A stretch of DNA of 64,000 nucleotides from Dasania marina DSM 21967 (GTDB lineage: Bacteria; Pseudomonadota; Gammaproteobacteria; Pseudomonadales; Dasaniaceae). Positions 20,472 through 30,162 of this stretch are shown one piece after another. The translations under genes were made by a program, and so were the position numbers. The notes beneath the pieces are model-generated. The model searched no databases and was not told the origin of the DNA. It worked only from the letters and a program-made list of their open reading frames with translations. Numbering within the stretch: the first letter of the stretch is position 1; each line of letters begins with the position of its first letter. The stretch covers positions 219,698 to 283,697 of the forward strand of contig NZ_KB891585.1 in NCBI RefSeq assembly GCF_000373485.1. The letters are read 5' to 3'.

Positions 20472-21959
20472 ATGATTAATACTATTAAGCAGGATTGGTT
20501 TTCCAATATTCGTGGGGATTTACTGGCGGGTATCGTTGTTGCGCTGGCGTTAATTCCAGAGGCTATTGCCTTCTCCATTATTGCTGGGGTAGACCCCAAA
20601 GTGGGCTTATATGCCTCTTTCTGTATAGCGGTGGTGATTGCCTTTGTCGGTGGCCGCCCGGGTATGATTAGTGCCGCTACCGGTGCCATGGCCCTGTTGA
20701 TGGTGACCTTGGTAAAAGAACACGGCTTGGAGTATTTGCTGGCCGCCACCCTGTTAACCGGTGTGTTTCAGATTGGTGCTGGGTTTCTTAAACTGGGCAG
20801 CTTGATGCGGTTTGTTTCTCGCTCGGTGGTGACTGGCTTTGTTAATGCCTTAGCGATACTTATTTTTATGGCGCAACTGCCTGAGCTTACCGGCGTGACT
20901 TGGCATGTTTATGCCATGACCGCAGCGGGCTTAGGGATTATTTATCTGTTCCCGTTACTGCCCGTGATTGGTAAAGCTATCCCTTCTCCGCTTATTTGTA
21001 TTGTTGCTATGACCATAGTCGCCATGCTGTTCAATATTGATATACGCACCGTTGGTGACATGGGGCAACTCCCTGACACCCTGCCCATCTTCCTTTGGCC
21101 TGATGTACCACTTAATCTTGAAACACTGCAAATCATCTTCCCCTACGCTATTGGCTTAGCGGTTGTTGGCTTACTTGAGTCTATGATGACGGCCACTATC
21201 GTTGATGATTTAACCGATACCCAAAGTGACAAAAACCGTGAATGTAAGGGCCAAGGCATCGCTAATATTGGTGCCGGCCTTATGGGCGGCATGGCGGGAT
21301 GCGCCATGATCGGTCAGTCAATTATTAATGTGAAATCTGGCGGCCGTGGCCGCTTATCCACGTTTACAGCGGGCGCTTTTTTATTGGTTATGGTTGTGTT
21401 TCTTGATGAATGGTTGAAGCAAATTCCTATGGCGGCGTTGGTTGCCGTTATGATTATGGTTTCAATTGGTACTTTTTCTTGGGACTCACTCATTAATCTC
21501 AAGAAACACCCTATCTCCACCAATGTCGTGATGATTACTACTGTTATTGTGGTTGTTGCAACACACAACCTCGCAATCGGTGTTTTTGTGGGTGTGTTGC
21601 TGGCATCGCTATTCTTTGCTAATAAAATTGGCCGCTTTATGGTGGTGAAGAATGAAAAAACCGCAGAGGACCATCGCCAATATACGGTAAAGGGTCAGAT
21701 TTTCTTTGCGTCGGCCGATCACTTTATAGCGTCCTTTGACTTTAAAGAGGTTATTGATCGCGTCACCATCGATTTAAACCAGGCACACTTTTGGGATATT
21801 ACCGCGGTAGGAGCATTAGACAAGGTCGTGATTAAGTTTCGTCGAGAAGGCTCTGAGGTGAATGTCATTGGCATGAATGAGGCAACCAGTACCGTGGTTG
21901 ATAAATTCGGTGTTTACGATAAACCAGAAGAAGTTGAAAAACTGATGGCTGGCCATTAA
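20472..21959 (+). CDS. SulP-family inorganic anion transporter with STAS domain
   Basis: About 495 residues, inner membrane. The sulfate-permease core ([20 protein letters not shown], then [12 protein letters not shown]) spans roughly residues 15-395. A cytoplasmic STAS domain follows (about 410-490; [20 protein letters not shown]). SulP proteins carry sulfate, bicarbonate or other anions, and the substrate cannot be read from sequence. The ATG at 20472 fits the family start. A TTG at 20451 with GGGGAC upstream is an alternative. The UspA-type gene 16 bases downstream suggests an operon in which the Usp protein may regulate transport. Confidence 0.9.
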   Translation: MINTIKQDWFSNIRGDLLAGIVVALALIPEAIAFSIIAGVDPKVGLYASFCIAVVIAFVGGRPGMISAATGAMALLMVTLVKEHGLEYLLAATLLTGVFQIGAGFLKLGSLMRFVSRSVVTGFVNALAILIFMAQLPELTGVTWHVYAMTAAGLGIIYLFPLLPVIGKAIPSPLICIVAMTIVAMLFNIDIRTVGDMGQLPDTLPIFLWPDVPLNLETLQIIFPYAIGLAVVGLLESMMTATIVDDLTDTQSDKNRECKGQGIANIGAGLMGGMAGCAMIGQSIINVKSGGRGRLSTFTAGAFLLVMVVFLDEWLKQIPMAALVAVMIMVSIGTFSWDSLINLKKHPISTNVVMITTVIVVVATHNLAIGVFVGVLLASLFFANKIGRFMVVKNEKTAEDHRQYTVKGQIFFASADHFIASFDFKEVIDRVTIDLNQAHFWDITAVGALDKVVIKFRREGSEVNVIGMNEATSTVVDKFGVYDKPEEVEKLMAGH

Positions 21960-21975
21960 TCCACGGAGAATAATT

Positions 21976-22833
21976 ATGACAAAGCAGCAAATTACTGCCT
22001 GTATAGATGGTTCTGCTATTTCAAACGCTGTTTGTGATACGGCAGCTTGGGCCAGCCGTACCCTAGACGCCCCGCTGACCTTTTTACGGGTGTTAGAAAA
22101 ATCCTATTCGCCAGCGAAAGAAGATCTATCTGGTGCCATAGGCTTGGGTAGCCGCGAGCATTTGCTGGACGAATTGACCGTACTGGACGAACAGCGCAAT
22201 AAACTAGCGGTAAAGCACGGTAAGCATTTGTTAGACGATGCCCAGCAAAGAGCTGAAGCCGCTGGTGCCGTTATGGTGACTGGTGAACAGCGCCATGGCG
22301 AGTTGCTGGACTCTCTATTGGCTTGGGAAGACAAAACGCGCTTGTATGTGGTTGGCCGCCTCGGTGATGACCACGAGCAGCAACAACAGACGGTAGGCTC
22401 ACAGGTTGAAAATATGGTGCGGGCTATTCATACACCGATATTGATGGCAACAGGTAAGTTCTCGGCCCCCAGCAACTATATGCTGGCTTATGATGGCAGT
22501 GAAACCGCGGACAAGGCGATCGACGACATTGCCAATAGCCCCTTGCTAGCGAATTTGCCCGGGCATGTGGTGATGGTAGCTAATGATAGCAGCGAGAATC
22601 AGGGTCGTCTCGAACACGCCTGTGAACTCTTAACCAATAAAGGCCATCAGGTGCAGCCTCATTTGCTGCAAGGCGATGTTATCGACCGCCTAATGGACTT
22701 TCAAAGCAGTTTCAATATCGAGCTAAAAGTTATGGGCGCCTATGGCCACTCACGGATTAGAGAGTTCATAGTCGGCAGCCATACCACTAAAATATTAGCC
22801 ACCAGTACTATTCCGGTTTTGATTTTGCGCTAG
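21976..22833 (+). CDS. Universal stress protein, tandem UspA domains, SulP partner
   Basis: 285 residues in two Usp-like halves. The first begins KQQITACIDGSAISNAVCDT. The second begins NYMLAYDGSETADKAIDDIA and ends VMGAYGHSRIREFIVGSHTT plus KILATSTIPVLIL, the canonical nucleotide-binding glycine pattern. It follows the SulP gene by 16 bases with a GGAG ribosome site. The two are almost certainly co-transcribed. SulP-Usp pairs occur in other proteobacteria, as I recall. Confidence 0.9.
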   Translation: MTKQQITACIDGSAISNAVCDTAAWASRTLDAPLTFLRVLEKSYSPAKEDLSGAIGLGSREHLLDELTVLDEQRNKLAVKHGKHLLDDAQQRAEAAGAVMVTGEQRHGELLDSLLAWEDKTRLYVVGRLGDDHEQQQQTVGSQVENMVRAIHTPILMATGKFSAPSNYMLAYDGSETADKAIDDIANSPLLANLPGHVVMVANDSSENQGRLEHACELLTNKGHQVQPHLLQGDVIDRLMDFQSSFNIELKVMGAYGHSRIREFIVGSHTTKILATSTIPVLILR

Positions 22834-22849
22834 CTAAATCAAGTCGAAA

Positions 22850-23490
22850 CGAATACGCAGGCATAAAAATGTTTGGCTCCCCTCGTGATTGCAATAATAA
22901 ATTGCGATGACGGGGCTGGTCTGCGCTAAGGTATTCGGAGTTTTGTTGAGGGGCTATCGCCTCCCGCTCCACGATGAGTATCCGCGCCAGATAGCCCTAA
23001 CCAGGCAGCCATCTCTCTACCATGGCGAATTTTGGCCATTGCCGACATACTCACCGGGTTCGCGGTTAAGTCACCCACACCGGGATACACTTTAATAACT
23101 CGCACCGCTCATACTGTTTCGACGATTTCGCGGTCTTGGCCGACAATCCGGTCATTTGGTATAACGTTTTCATTCGGCTATGGCCAACCCGGTAGCCACA
23201 GGCCGAACTCCAGTAAGATAGCCCTTGTACCTGGCATGCAAGCCCTACGCTCAGCCAAAACCCCTTCTCGCAATCGATGCATAACCGCTTGCACTTGTGC
23301 GCTTTCAGATTTAACCGGCACAACTCCATGTGCGGCCTGCCCGATACGCTGGCAATCGCTTCGGCATCAATAAAATCATGTTTGTTACCTTTGACATAAA
23401 GCTTTACGGACTGCGGCGGACCGTGCGGTCGGTACTACCTCGACCAATGACATGCAAATTAGACCTGCCTATATCGATATCAAAGACTTT
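22850..23490 (-). pseudogene. IS110-family transposase, decayed and internally deleted
   Basis: The minus strand reads, in several frames, as IS110-type pieces in the right order. VFDIDIGRSNLHVIGRG is the N-terminal DEDD strand. KLYVKGNKHDFIDAEAIASV with SGRPHMEL follows, then the KSESAQVQAVMHRLREGVL helix, and finally YPGVGDLTANPVSMSAMAKI with AAWLGLSG. Some 60 residues between the first two pieces are missing, and frames shift at least three times. It is dead as an enzyme. No clear inverted-repeat ends or target duplication are visible. Confidence 0.75.
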
Positions 23491-23523
23491 TATTAATATG
23501 ATGGCTCTCCCGTTTTTCGGGCT

Positions 23524-23555
23524 CTCAGCTTCCAGCATAGTCGCTGGAAGCTGAG
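23524..23555. repeat. Perfect 13-bp inverted repeat next to the IS110 remnant
   Basis: CTCAGCTTCCAGC (23524-23536) and GCTGGAAGCTGAG (23543-23555) are perfect complements around a six-base loop, ATAGTC. A small CCCG/CGGG hairpin (23509-23521) lies just left. It could be a terminator, an element-end structure or a recognition hairpin. No U-tract follows on either strand. Confidence 0.55.
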
Positions 23556-23924
23556 GGGGGACCATCTCATTAAGCCGGCTGGTTACTGGCAAAAGCTTTC
23601 ATGAGGATATTAAATATCACCGAGTCTCTTTAATCTAAAAATCTGAATCAGCGGGCATTGCTCCTACATGTCATGAGTTACGGGGTTTCCTATTTGTAAG
23701 AGGGATTCTAATCCTCTCGTTCGTCTTGTTAAAATGGCATTTAAAAGGTCTGGTGTTATGGGCGCACCAGAGCTGCTGCTATTAGCATCTCCCAAATATC
23801 CGGCTTATTTTCTATCATCAAACTTTAAATCTATTAAGGAGCCTCCGACTTATTGGAGGGTTCATAGTTCATTGCTCGACGTCTGTCGGCGTTCACTAAC
23901 AATAAAGAAAAGTAGGTTGTAGTT

Positions 23925-24860
23925 ATGCAGGTAGTCGTTCTCACTGTAATCACCAGTATCATGTTGGTTGGATGTGGTTTTAATCAGAAAACTGACATCC
24001 AGCCCAAGACTTCGGACGCGGAGGCTATCATTGTTTGTCCTGAAAAACGAAGCACTATAGCCTGTGATTTTTTTGGAGAAGATGCTATTCAACGTGCAGT
24101 AGATGCCGCTCAAATAGGCAGTGTCTTATTGCTTAAATCGGGTGTGTATAAACCACGTTCGTATCGAGAAACCCCTCTTCATGAGCTAATGATTCGCGGC
24201 TTTACAGTAATTGAAAACAAATCATTGACGATACTTGGTGAGAGTGATGTTGTGATCAATGGTAGTCTTGGTGCCGCAAGTGCTTTTGTGACAAAAAATA
24301 GCAAGGTTATATTTAAAAATATTCATCTTGATGATTTTCGCTGGGGTATTCAAGAGGATGATACCTACGATGGCCATGGTATCTTTATTATTGGTGGCGA
24401 GGTCACTATAGCCAATATTTCTATGGAGAAAATACAGAAAATGGCGCTGACTACATATGGCAACGCTAGAGTTGTTGCAACTGATCTTAAGGTTAGCAAT
24501 AGCCACCTGGGTGTTTGGGCTAATGAAACCTCTTCTATAAAACTTGAAGCTTCGTATTTCCATGGCAGTGAGTCAGCCGGTGTTAGTGCTTATGATAAAT
24601 CACGGGTAACCATTAGTAACTCCATCTTCGAGGCGAATCAGGATGATGGCATTTATGCTAGCGATGAGGCATCGATAATAATTACCGGATCGGTGATTAT
24701 TGATAACAAGCCATTTGGCATTAACGCTGATAAAAATGGTCGCGTTGAAATAGACGAAAGTTATGTGTCAGATAACGAGAAAGATATCAACACTACCGCT
24801 GATGGGCTGATTGTTGGAGACAATATGTTAAGTGCCAACCCTCGGTTATCAGTGAACTAA
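23925..24860 (+). CDS. Predicted lipoprotein with right-handed parallel beta-helix
   Basis: The 311-residue protein has a short signal and a lipobox, LVGC, with Cys at about residue 17. It is therefore probably lipid-anchored. From about residue 50 the text shows successive pectate-lyase-type coils of roughly 22 residues (KSLTILGESDVVINGSLGAA, SRVTISNSIFEANQDDGIYA, ASIIITGSVIIDNKPFGINA). These are typical of PbH1 repeats in polysaccharide lyases and surface proteins. No catalytic residues can be fixed. The gene sits beside an IS remnant and is alone in its operon. Confidence 0.75.
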   Translation: MQVVVLTVITSIMLVGCGFNQKTDIQPKTSDAEAIIVCPEKRSTIACDFFGEDAIQRAVDAAQIGSVLLLKSGVYKPRSYRETPLHELMIRGFTVIENKSLTILGESDVVINGSLGAASAFVTKNSKVIFKNIHLDDFRWGIQEDDTYDGHGIFIIGGEVTIANISMEKIQKMALTTYGNARVVATDLKVSNSHLGVWANETSSIKLEASYFHGSESAGVSAYDKSRVTISNSIFEANQDDGIYASDEASIIITGSVIIDNKPFGINADKNGRVEIDESYVSDNEKDINTTADGLIVGDNMLSANPRLSVN

Positions 24861-24967
24861 CCCTTAAGAAGTGATTCTGGCCGTCAATGTGGCAGCGCAT
24901 CTATTAGCAGTAGGCTTGCCACGTCAAGTAATATTCTATAATTCACACTACAGTAAAGGATAGCTTT

Positions 24968-25699
24968 ATGTCTGCATCAAAGATTGCTTCGGGTAAAATC
25001 CTAGCAAGATCACTCGATGACGTGGGTAAAAACATGTTTGTTCCACAACATTTCGATTTCTCTAAAGAGCATGAGTTAATTGACTACATAAAGGAAAACC
25101 CTTTCGCTCAGTTTTTCTCAAGCTTTGAAGATAAGTTACAGATAACCGCCACACCGCTTATTTGTGCAAATGTATCTAGTGCACTCCCCTCATCTAACGC
25201 TGAGCTGCAAGCTCAAGAGTTTGAGTTTTATGGCCATATTGCTAAACGTAATCCTCACTGTGCCGCCGTGCTAGCGGGAGTTCCGGCTATTGCGCTGCTG
25301 CAAGGGCCTGATGCCTATATCTCGCCTCGCTGGTATGTCGAAGAGCCTAAAATACCAACATGGAGCTATATCGCTGTGCAAATACAGGGTGAGTTTGTTC
25401 CTATAGAAAATCACGAAGAAACACTCAAGGTGTTAGCGTTAACCATTAGCCATATGGAACGTAATGAAGATAAGCCTTGGCGCATTGAAGATACTGACCC
25501 CAAACTGCTTGAGCAATTTAGCAAAGGGGTGTTGGCGTTTCGTTTTCGTGTTACAGAAATGCAGGGGATTAAACGCTTAGGGCAGAGTAGAGACCTAGAA
25601 GATATGAAAAAAGTGATGCAAGGCTTGAACAGTACAGAGAGCGCCAATGCCTTAAAAATTGCAGCAATGATGCAAGCTAATATCGATAACGTAATATAA
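24968..25699 (+). CDS. PaiB-like FMN-binding protein
   Basis: The 243-residue protein has an AAAGGA ribosome site. After a 20-residue leader it shows the PaiB split-barrel pattern. Seen are NMFVPQHFDFSKEHELIDYI, NPFAQFFSSF, FYGHIAKRNPHCAAVLAGVP, LLQGPDAYISPRWYVEEPKI and PTWSYIAVQIQGEF, then MERNEDKPWRIED. PaiB proteins are FMN-binding split-barrel proteins annotated as negative regulators, for example of protease and sporulation genes in Bacillus. Its target here is unknown. It is a single gene followed by a hairpin. Confidence 0.8.
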   Translation: MSASKIASGKILARSLDDVGKNMFVPQHFDFSKEHELIDYIKENPFAQFFSSFEDKLQITATPLICANVSSALPSSNAELQAQEFEFYGHIAKRNPHCAAVLAGVPAIALLQGPDAYISPRWYVEEPKIPTWSYIAVQIQGEFVPIENHEETLKVLALTISHMERNEDKPWRIEDTDPKLLEQFSKGVLAFRFRVTEMQGIKRLGQSRDLEDMKKVMQGLNSTESANALKIAAMMQANIDNVI

Positions 25700-25805
25700 A
25701 TCAGCTTCCTAGTCTCAAATTTGCCATGGACGGCTTTTATTTTACCCCGCACCCTACCCATCTGTTTATTACTGAAAAGTAACCCACATATTTGTTAACG
25801 CGCAT

Positions 25806-25838
25806 AAAAAAGCCCCTGCAGTATTGGCGGCAGGGGCT
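25806..25838 (-). terminator. Rho-independent terminator of the omega-aminotransferase gene
   Basis: AGCCCCTGC (25811-25819) pairs with GCAGGGGCT (25830-25838). Read on the minus strand the stem is followed by a run of T. It lies between the convergent PaiB-like gene and the aminotransferase and best serves the latter, about 60 bases past its stop. Confidence 0.75.
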
Positions 25839-25895
25839 AAAGCTCAGGGTAACTAGTCGCTATTTACCCTTTGACCGGCTCAGTATCGCTTTATT

Positions 25896-27191
25896 CTAGA
25901 GCACCTCATCGGCAGCGGCACGTAATTTTTCAACAAACTCATCAATATGCAGTTCTTCAATAATCAGCGGTGGTGAAAGGATAATGCTATCCCCCGCCCC
26001 GCGAACCATTAAGCCTTTCTCCATTGCTTTTTTGAACAGTCTAGACCCTACTGGCAAGCCCTCAGATTGTGGCGCAAATTCTATAGCGCCTAGCAAGCCG
26101 TAGTTACGTATATCAACTACTTGAGGAAGGTCACTTAAGCTATGTATCGCATTCTCAAAATAAGCCCCTATGCCTGAGTTAACACGAGTAAATAGTGACT
26201 CTTCTTCGTAAATATCTAAACAGGCATTCGCTGCAGCACATGCAATGGGATGAGCCGAATAGGTATAGCCGTGCCAGAGTTCAATGCCTTCAGCAGAGCC
26301 GACAACGGCGTCATAGATAAAGTCTTTGCAGAAGGTCGCCCCCATAGGCACAGCGCCACTGGTTAAGCCTTTTGCTGATGTATACATATCAGGAATTACA
26401 TCAAACTCTATAGAGGCGGTAAACGAACCCGTACGGCCAAAGCCTGTGACCACTTCATCAAAAATCAACAGAATATCGTGTTCATCACAAATTTTTCGCA
26501 ACTCTTTTAAATAGCCTTTGGGGGGCGGTAACACCCCGCCTGCGCCAGCAATAGGTTCAACCAGCACGGCAGCGATATTTTCAGCGCCGTGTAACGCGAC
26601 TAGGTCTTTGAGAGCGCTTGCTTTTTCCACGCCGGATTCAGGCAGTCCTCGAGAAAAAGCGTTATTGGCAAGATCGTGCGTATGCGGTAAATGGTCTATA
26701 GATCCCCAGCGATCAAAGTGGCGAGAATTATGAACGATACCACCTACCGAAGTGCCGCCCATATTAACGCCATGATAAGCCCGTTCACGAGCAATAAAAA
26801 TTTTACGGCCAGACTGCCCTTTGGCGCCATGATAGGCCATGGCTATCTTTAGTGCCGTATCAATTGCCTCGGAGCCAGAGTTGGTAAAAAATACATGGTT
26901 TATATCGCCTGGGGAGTGCTCTACGAGTCGCTCAGCAAGCTCAAACGAGGCTCTATGCCCAAGGTTGAATGAGGGTACATAGCTCAGCTTTTTAGCGGAT
27001 TCATACATAGCCTCGGCTACTTTATGCCGACTATGCCCCAAATTCGTACACCAAAGCCCCGCGGTCATATCGAGAAAGGATTGCCCCTGTTCGGTTTGCC
27101 AGCGCATACCACTGGACGATTCCATAAGTATAGGATTTTCTTTAAATGCTTTATTCGCCGTAAATGGCATCCAATGAGCATCGAGTTTCAT
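25896..27191 (-). CDS. Class III omega-amino acid:pyruvate-type aminotransferase
   Basis: PLP enzyme of 431 residues. Asp245 (LLIFDEVVTGFGRTG) and Lys274 (TSAKGLTSG) are the cofactor residues. The opening DAHWMPFTANKAFKENP and AGLWCTNLGHSRHKVAEAM match omega-amino acid:pyruvate (beta-alanine:pyruvate) aminotransferases. Such enzymes convert beta-alanine or other omega-amines with pyruvate to the semialdehyde and alanine. The exact substrate is inferred from the family. It is a single gene with its own terminator. The gap to the next gene holds a 50-codon tail-like remnant. Confidence 0.85.
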   Translation of the reverse strand: MKLDAHWMPFTANKAFKENPILMESSSGMRWQTEQGQSFLDMTAGLWCTNLGHSRHKVAEAMYESAKKLSYVPSFNLGHRASFELAERLVEHSPGDINHVFFTNSGSEAIDTALKIAMAYHGAKGQSGRKIFIARERAYHGVNMGGTSVGGIVHNSRHFDRWGSIDHLPHTHDLANNAFSRGLPESGVEKASALKDLVALHGAENIAAVLVEPIAGAGGVLPPPKGYLKELRKICDEHDILLIFDEVVTGFGRTGSFTASIEFDVIPDMYTSAKGLTSGAVPMGATFCKDFIYDAVVGSAEGIELWHGYTYSAHPIACAAANACLDIYEEESLFTRVNSGIGAYFENAIHSLSDLPQVVDIRNYGLLGAIEFAPQSEGLPVGSRLFKKAMEKGLMVRGAGDSIILSPPLIIEELHIDEFVEKLRAAADEVL

Positions 27192-27249
27192 AATGACGTC
27201 CTCTTGATAGTGTTTATTGAAATAACAATAGCACCACTATATTTCAGCT

Positions 27250-27402
27250 TATCCGCCGCAAGAAGATGCCAAACGCGATCTTGTTGGTGACTACCAAGCA
27301 ACGCTGTGCCATTTACAAAAAAAACGCCCCGCAGGCTATGGTGTGATTAGTGCACCGACACTGACATTGTTAGCAACTTCCATCGCCAAGATGGAGTAAA
27401 TA
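27250..27402 (+). pseudogene. Short C-terminal coding remnant, unrecognised
   Basis: Between the divergent aminotransferase and serine hydrolase a plus-strand frame reads SAYPPQEDAKRDLVGDYQAT, then LCHLQKKRPAGYGVISAPTL, and ends at TAA. It has no start codon, and a stop lies just upstream of the coding-like text. It looks like the 3' end of a lost gene, but I cannot name the family. Confidence 0.35.
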
Positions 27403-27464
27403 TACTTAATTATGTCTTTTGCATCTGTTGAGTAGTTATTTTGAAAGAAGAAGAGTGTACAAAT

Positions 27465-28664
27465 ATGCCACGCCAGAATATAAAGCCATCGAGCAAGACG
27501 TCAATACTCGAATACCAGAAGCGCTATGGGCTGGATAATAACGAGCTTATTCGCCGTGCCTACGCTGGTAAGCTACCCCCAGGCGTGCAAGTCGATGCCT
27601 TTAGTCATGCTGAGCATCTATTTCCCACGCGGCGTATTAGCAAAGGTCAATATACTCGCCCCCTACCCTTTAGTGATCAGCAACTGAGTAACTTTGTTTT
27701 TCAGGCTAAAGGCAATCAATACGATTTATACGACTATATATCCCGCAACCGAGTGGCGGGTTTAATGGTATTAAAACACAACGAAATAGTCTTAGAGCAC
27801 CATGAATTAGGCAACACTGAAGAAACACGCTGGATGTCTATGTCGATGGCAAAATCCATTAGCACAACAATGGTAGGTATTGCTATTAAGCAAGGTTATA
27901 TAAGCAGCATAGATGACGCCCTGACTGTCTATCTTCCAGAATTAGAGCAAAGCACGTACGGCGATGTTAGCATACGGCAACTTTTGCAAATGACCTCTGG
28001 CGCACAGTGGAATGAAGACCACACCAATCCGCACTCGGAACGTCGTGATGTCCTTGAGTTGCAAATTAGCCAGCAACCTGGAGCTATTTTGCGTTATATG
28101 GCGCAATTACCAAAAGTTGCTGAACCAGGTGCACGCTGGAACTACAGCACGGGTGAAACACAGGTTGTTGGTGCATTATTGTATGCAGCAACAGGTAAAT
28201 ATCTGGCTGACTACCTCAGTGAAACCGTTTGGTCAAAACTCGGTATGGAGTCAGATGCCTACTGGTGGCTAGAATCCCCGGAAGGACTGGAAGTAGCAGG
28301 TAGTGGTATCAGTGCAACACTACGGGATTACGCTAGATTCGGTCTTTTTATAATGAACAATGGCATTGTCAACGGTGAGCAATTACTCCCTGATAACTGG
28401 GTTAAAGAGGCCACAACCCCTTGTAGCGTTAATGGTGACTCAATACCCTACGGCTATATGTGGTGGGCAGTTCCGGATGCAAATAATAATTATAATAGCG
28501 GTGCCTTTAGTGCTAGAGGTATTTTTGGTCAGCGAATTTATATTAATCAGGCCAAGGGTATTGTCATCGTTGTCTGGAGTGCACGCTCCAAACCCATGGG
28601 TTCAGAAATCATTATCGACAACGACTTTTTTAACGCCGTTATAGACACACTAACTAGCGGGTAA
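27465..28664 (+). CDS. Serine hydrolase, beta-lactamase (class C/EstB-like) family
   Basis: About 399 residues from the ATG at 27465, with an AGAAGAAGAG site upstream. A TTG at 27441 would add eight residues. The Ser-x-x-Lys motif is Ser127-Met-Ala-Lys130 in WMSMSMAKSIST. A YSTGE motif near residue 218 provides the Tyr. There is no signal peptide, so it is probably cytoplasmic. The family includes esterases, D-aminopeptidases, nylon-oligomer hydrolases and class C beta-lactamases. It sits 54 bases before the peptide transporter, and both are probably one operon, which favours a peptide or amide substrate. Confidence 0.82.
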   Translation: MPRQNIKPSSKTSILEYQKRYGLDNNELIRRAYAGKLPPGVQVDAFSHAEHLFPTRRISKGQYTRPLPFSDQQLSNFVFQAKGNQYDLYDYISRNRVAGLMVLKHNEIVLEHHELGNTEETRWMSMSMAKSISTTMVGIAIKQGYISSIDDALTVYLPELEQSTYGDVSIRQLLQMTSGAQWNEDHTNPHSERRDVLELQISQQPGAILRYMAQLPKVAEPGARWNYSTGETQVVGALLYAATGKYLADYLSETVWSKLGMESDAYWWLESPEGLEVAGSGISATLRDYARFGLFIMNNGIVNGEQLLPDNWVKEATTPCSVNGDSIPYGYMWWAVPDANNNYNSGAFSARGIFGQRIYINQAKGIVIVVWSARSKPMGSEIIIDNDFFNAVIDTLTSG

Positions 28665-28718
28665 TACGCCTCAAAGCATCCCCTTACAATCAATTATGGC
28701 AATACCTCTGGAGTTAGA

Positions 28719-30095
28719 ATGAATGCTGAAAGCACTGCAACTATAACCAGCTTAGAAACGCCTACTCGAGACGACGAAGCATTTTTAGGCCACCCCAAAG
28801 GCCTAGGCTATATTATTTTCACAGAAGCCTGGGAGCGTTTTTCTTTTTACGGTATGCAAGCCTTACTGGTGCTTTACCTATCCAACTACCTACTACTTCC
28901 AGGGGCTATTGAGCAAGTCATCGGTTTTAGTGGCTTTAGATCGTTAATGGAAGCTGTCTTTGGCCCCCTTTCAATAAAGGCATTGGCAACCCAATTTTTT
29001 GGTTTGTATATCGGGCTTGTATATTTTATGCCGGTATTCGGTGGCCTTATTGGCGATCGTTATCTCGGTCGAACTCGGGCGGTCGTTATTGGCGCTATAC
29101 TCATGGCCATCGGTCATTTTCTTATGGCCATAGAAGCTGCATTTTTATTTGCGATAGCTTTTCTGATATTAGGCTCAGGCTTTCTAAAAGGTAACCTAGC
29201 TGCGCAAGTAGGCGGGCTATATAAAAAAGAAGATCAGCGGCTGGATGCCGGTTATGCACTCTATACTATTGCAATAGTCGTAGGGGCCTTTGCAGCACCG
29301 TTAGTCTGTGGAACCTTAGGCGAACTCTACGGATGGCATTATGGTTTTGGCGCAGCCGGCATAGGCATGATAGTCGGTATGATAATTTACCTGTGTGGTC
29401 GGCAACATTTACCCATAGACAAACCAGCAGTAAATAACAAAGATAAGGTCAAGCTTAAAAAAGCCGACATAAACCTAGTGTTATCAATTCTTCTTTTGCT
29501 GGCCATTACTGCGCTATTCTGGACGGCACAAAGCCAAGTATGGAATGCCTATCCCCTATGGGTACAAGCTCGTGTGGATCGTGAGCTTTTTGACATGATC
29601 ATACCGGTTACTTGGTTTCAGGCCATGGATACATTCGCGGTACTTTTATTTGCGCCAATTATTCTATGGCTTTGGAAGCGGCAGGCTGCTAAAAAAACAG
29701 AAACCGGAGACTTAAACAAAATTGCCATCGGTTGTGCTGCTTTTGGCATTGCTTGCCTGTGGCTGGGCAGCTCAGAATTGAACAGAGGTGATACCCAAAT
29801 CAACTTAATATACCCGGTTATTTTTCACTTGATCTGTTCGGTGGGTTTTTTGTATACCGGGCCAACAACTCTAGCGCTAGTATCACGCGCGTCACCACCG
29901 TCTGTCAACGCTGCCTTGGTGGGCTGTTATTATCTTGCCATCTTTATTGGCGGTATTTTTAGCGGTTGGTTGGGGCGTTTTTTTGAAATACTATCACCAG
30001 CTAACTTTTGGTTTATGCACGGCGCTATAGTGGCCTCAGGTGCAGTACTTATATTGATGTTGAAGGGGTCGTTGCTAAAAGTTCTGGTCAAGTAA
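28719..30095 (+). CDS. POT-family (proton-coupled) di/tripeptide transporter
   Basis: The 458-residue inner-membrane protein has about 12 hydrophobic helices. The POT signature EAWERFSFYGMQALLVLYLS and GRTRAVVIGAILMAIGHFLM are present. The segment after the fourth helix reads GFLKGNLAAQVGGLYKKEDQ, also typical (usually a GNxxPN-like motif; here GNLAAQ). The family imports di- and tripeptides with protons, as in DtpA. The serine hydrolase upstream may act on what it imports. A GGAG ribosome site precedes the ATG. Confidence 0.88.
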   Translation: MNAESTATITSLETPTRDDEAFLGHPKGLGYIIFTEAWERFSFYGMQALLVLYLSNYLLLPGAIEQVIGFSGFRSLMEAVFGPLSIKALATQFFGLYIGLVYFMPVFGGLIGDRYLGRTRAVVIGAILMAIGHFLMAIEAAFLFAIAFLILGSGFLKGNLAAQVGGLYKKEDQRLDAGYALYTIAIVVGAFAAPLVCGTLGELYGWHYGFGAAGIGMIVGMIIYLCGRQHLPIDKPAVNNKDKVKLKKADINLVLSILLLLAITALFWTAQSQVWNAYPLWVQARVDRELFDMIIPVTWFQAMDTFAVLLFAPIILWLWKRQAAKKTETGDLNKIAIGCAAFGIACLWLGSSELNRGDTQINLIYPVIFHLICSVGFLYTGPTTLALVSRASPPSVNAALVGCYYLAIFIGGIFSGWLGRFFEILSPANFWFMHGAIVASGAVLILMLKGSLLKVLVK

Positions 30096-30116
30096 TAGCT
30101 ATATGCTAATGGCTAT

Positions 30117-30146
30117 CGCCACCGGAAATGTCTTCAGTCGGTGGCG
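30117..30146. terminator. Hairpin between convergent genes, probable shared terminator
   Basis: CGCCACCG (30117-30124) pairs with CGGTGGCG (30139-30146) across a 14-base loop. It lies between the POT transporter and the LysR gene, which converge. A TTTTT run follows about 14 bases later on the plus strand. Confidence 0.5.
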
Positions 30147-30162
30147 TAGCTAGTGAACGTTT

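Noticed and set aside
20375-20749. Minus-strand 124-residue frame over the SulP start
   Set aside because: It is antisense to a strongly conserved SulP N-terminus and has low-complexity composition.
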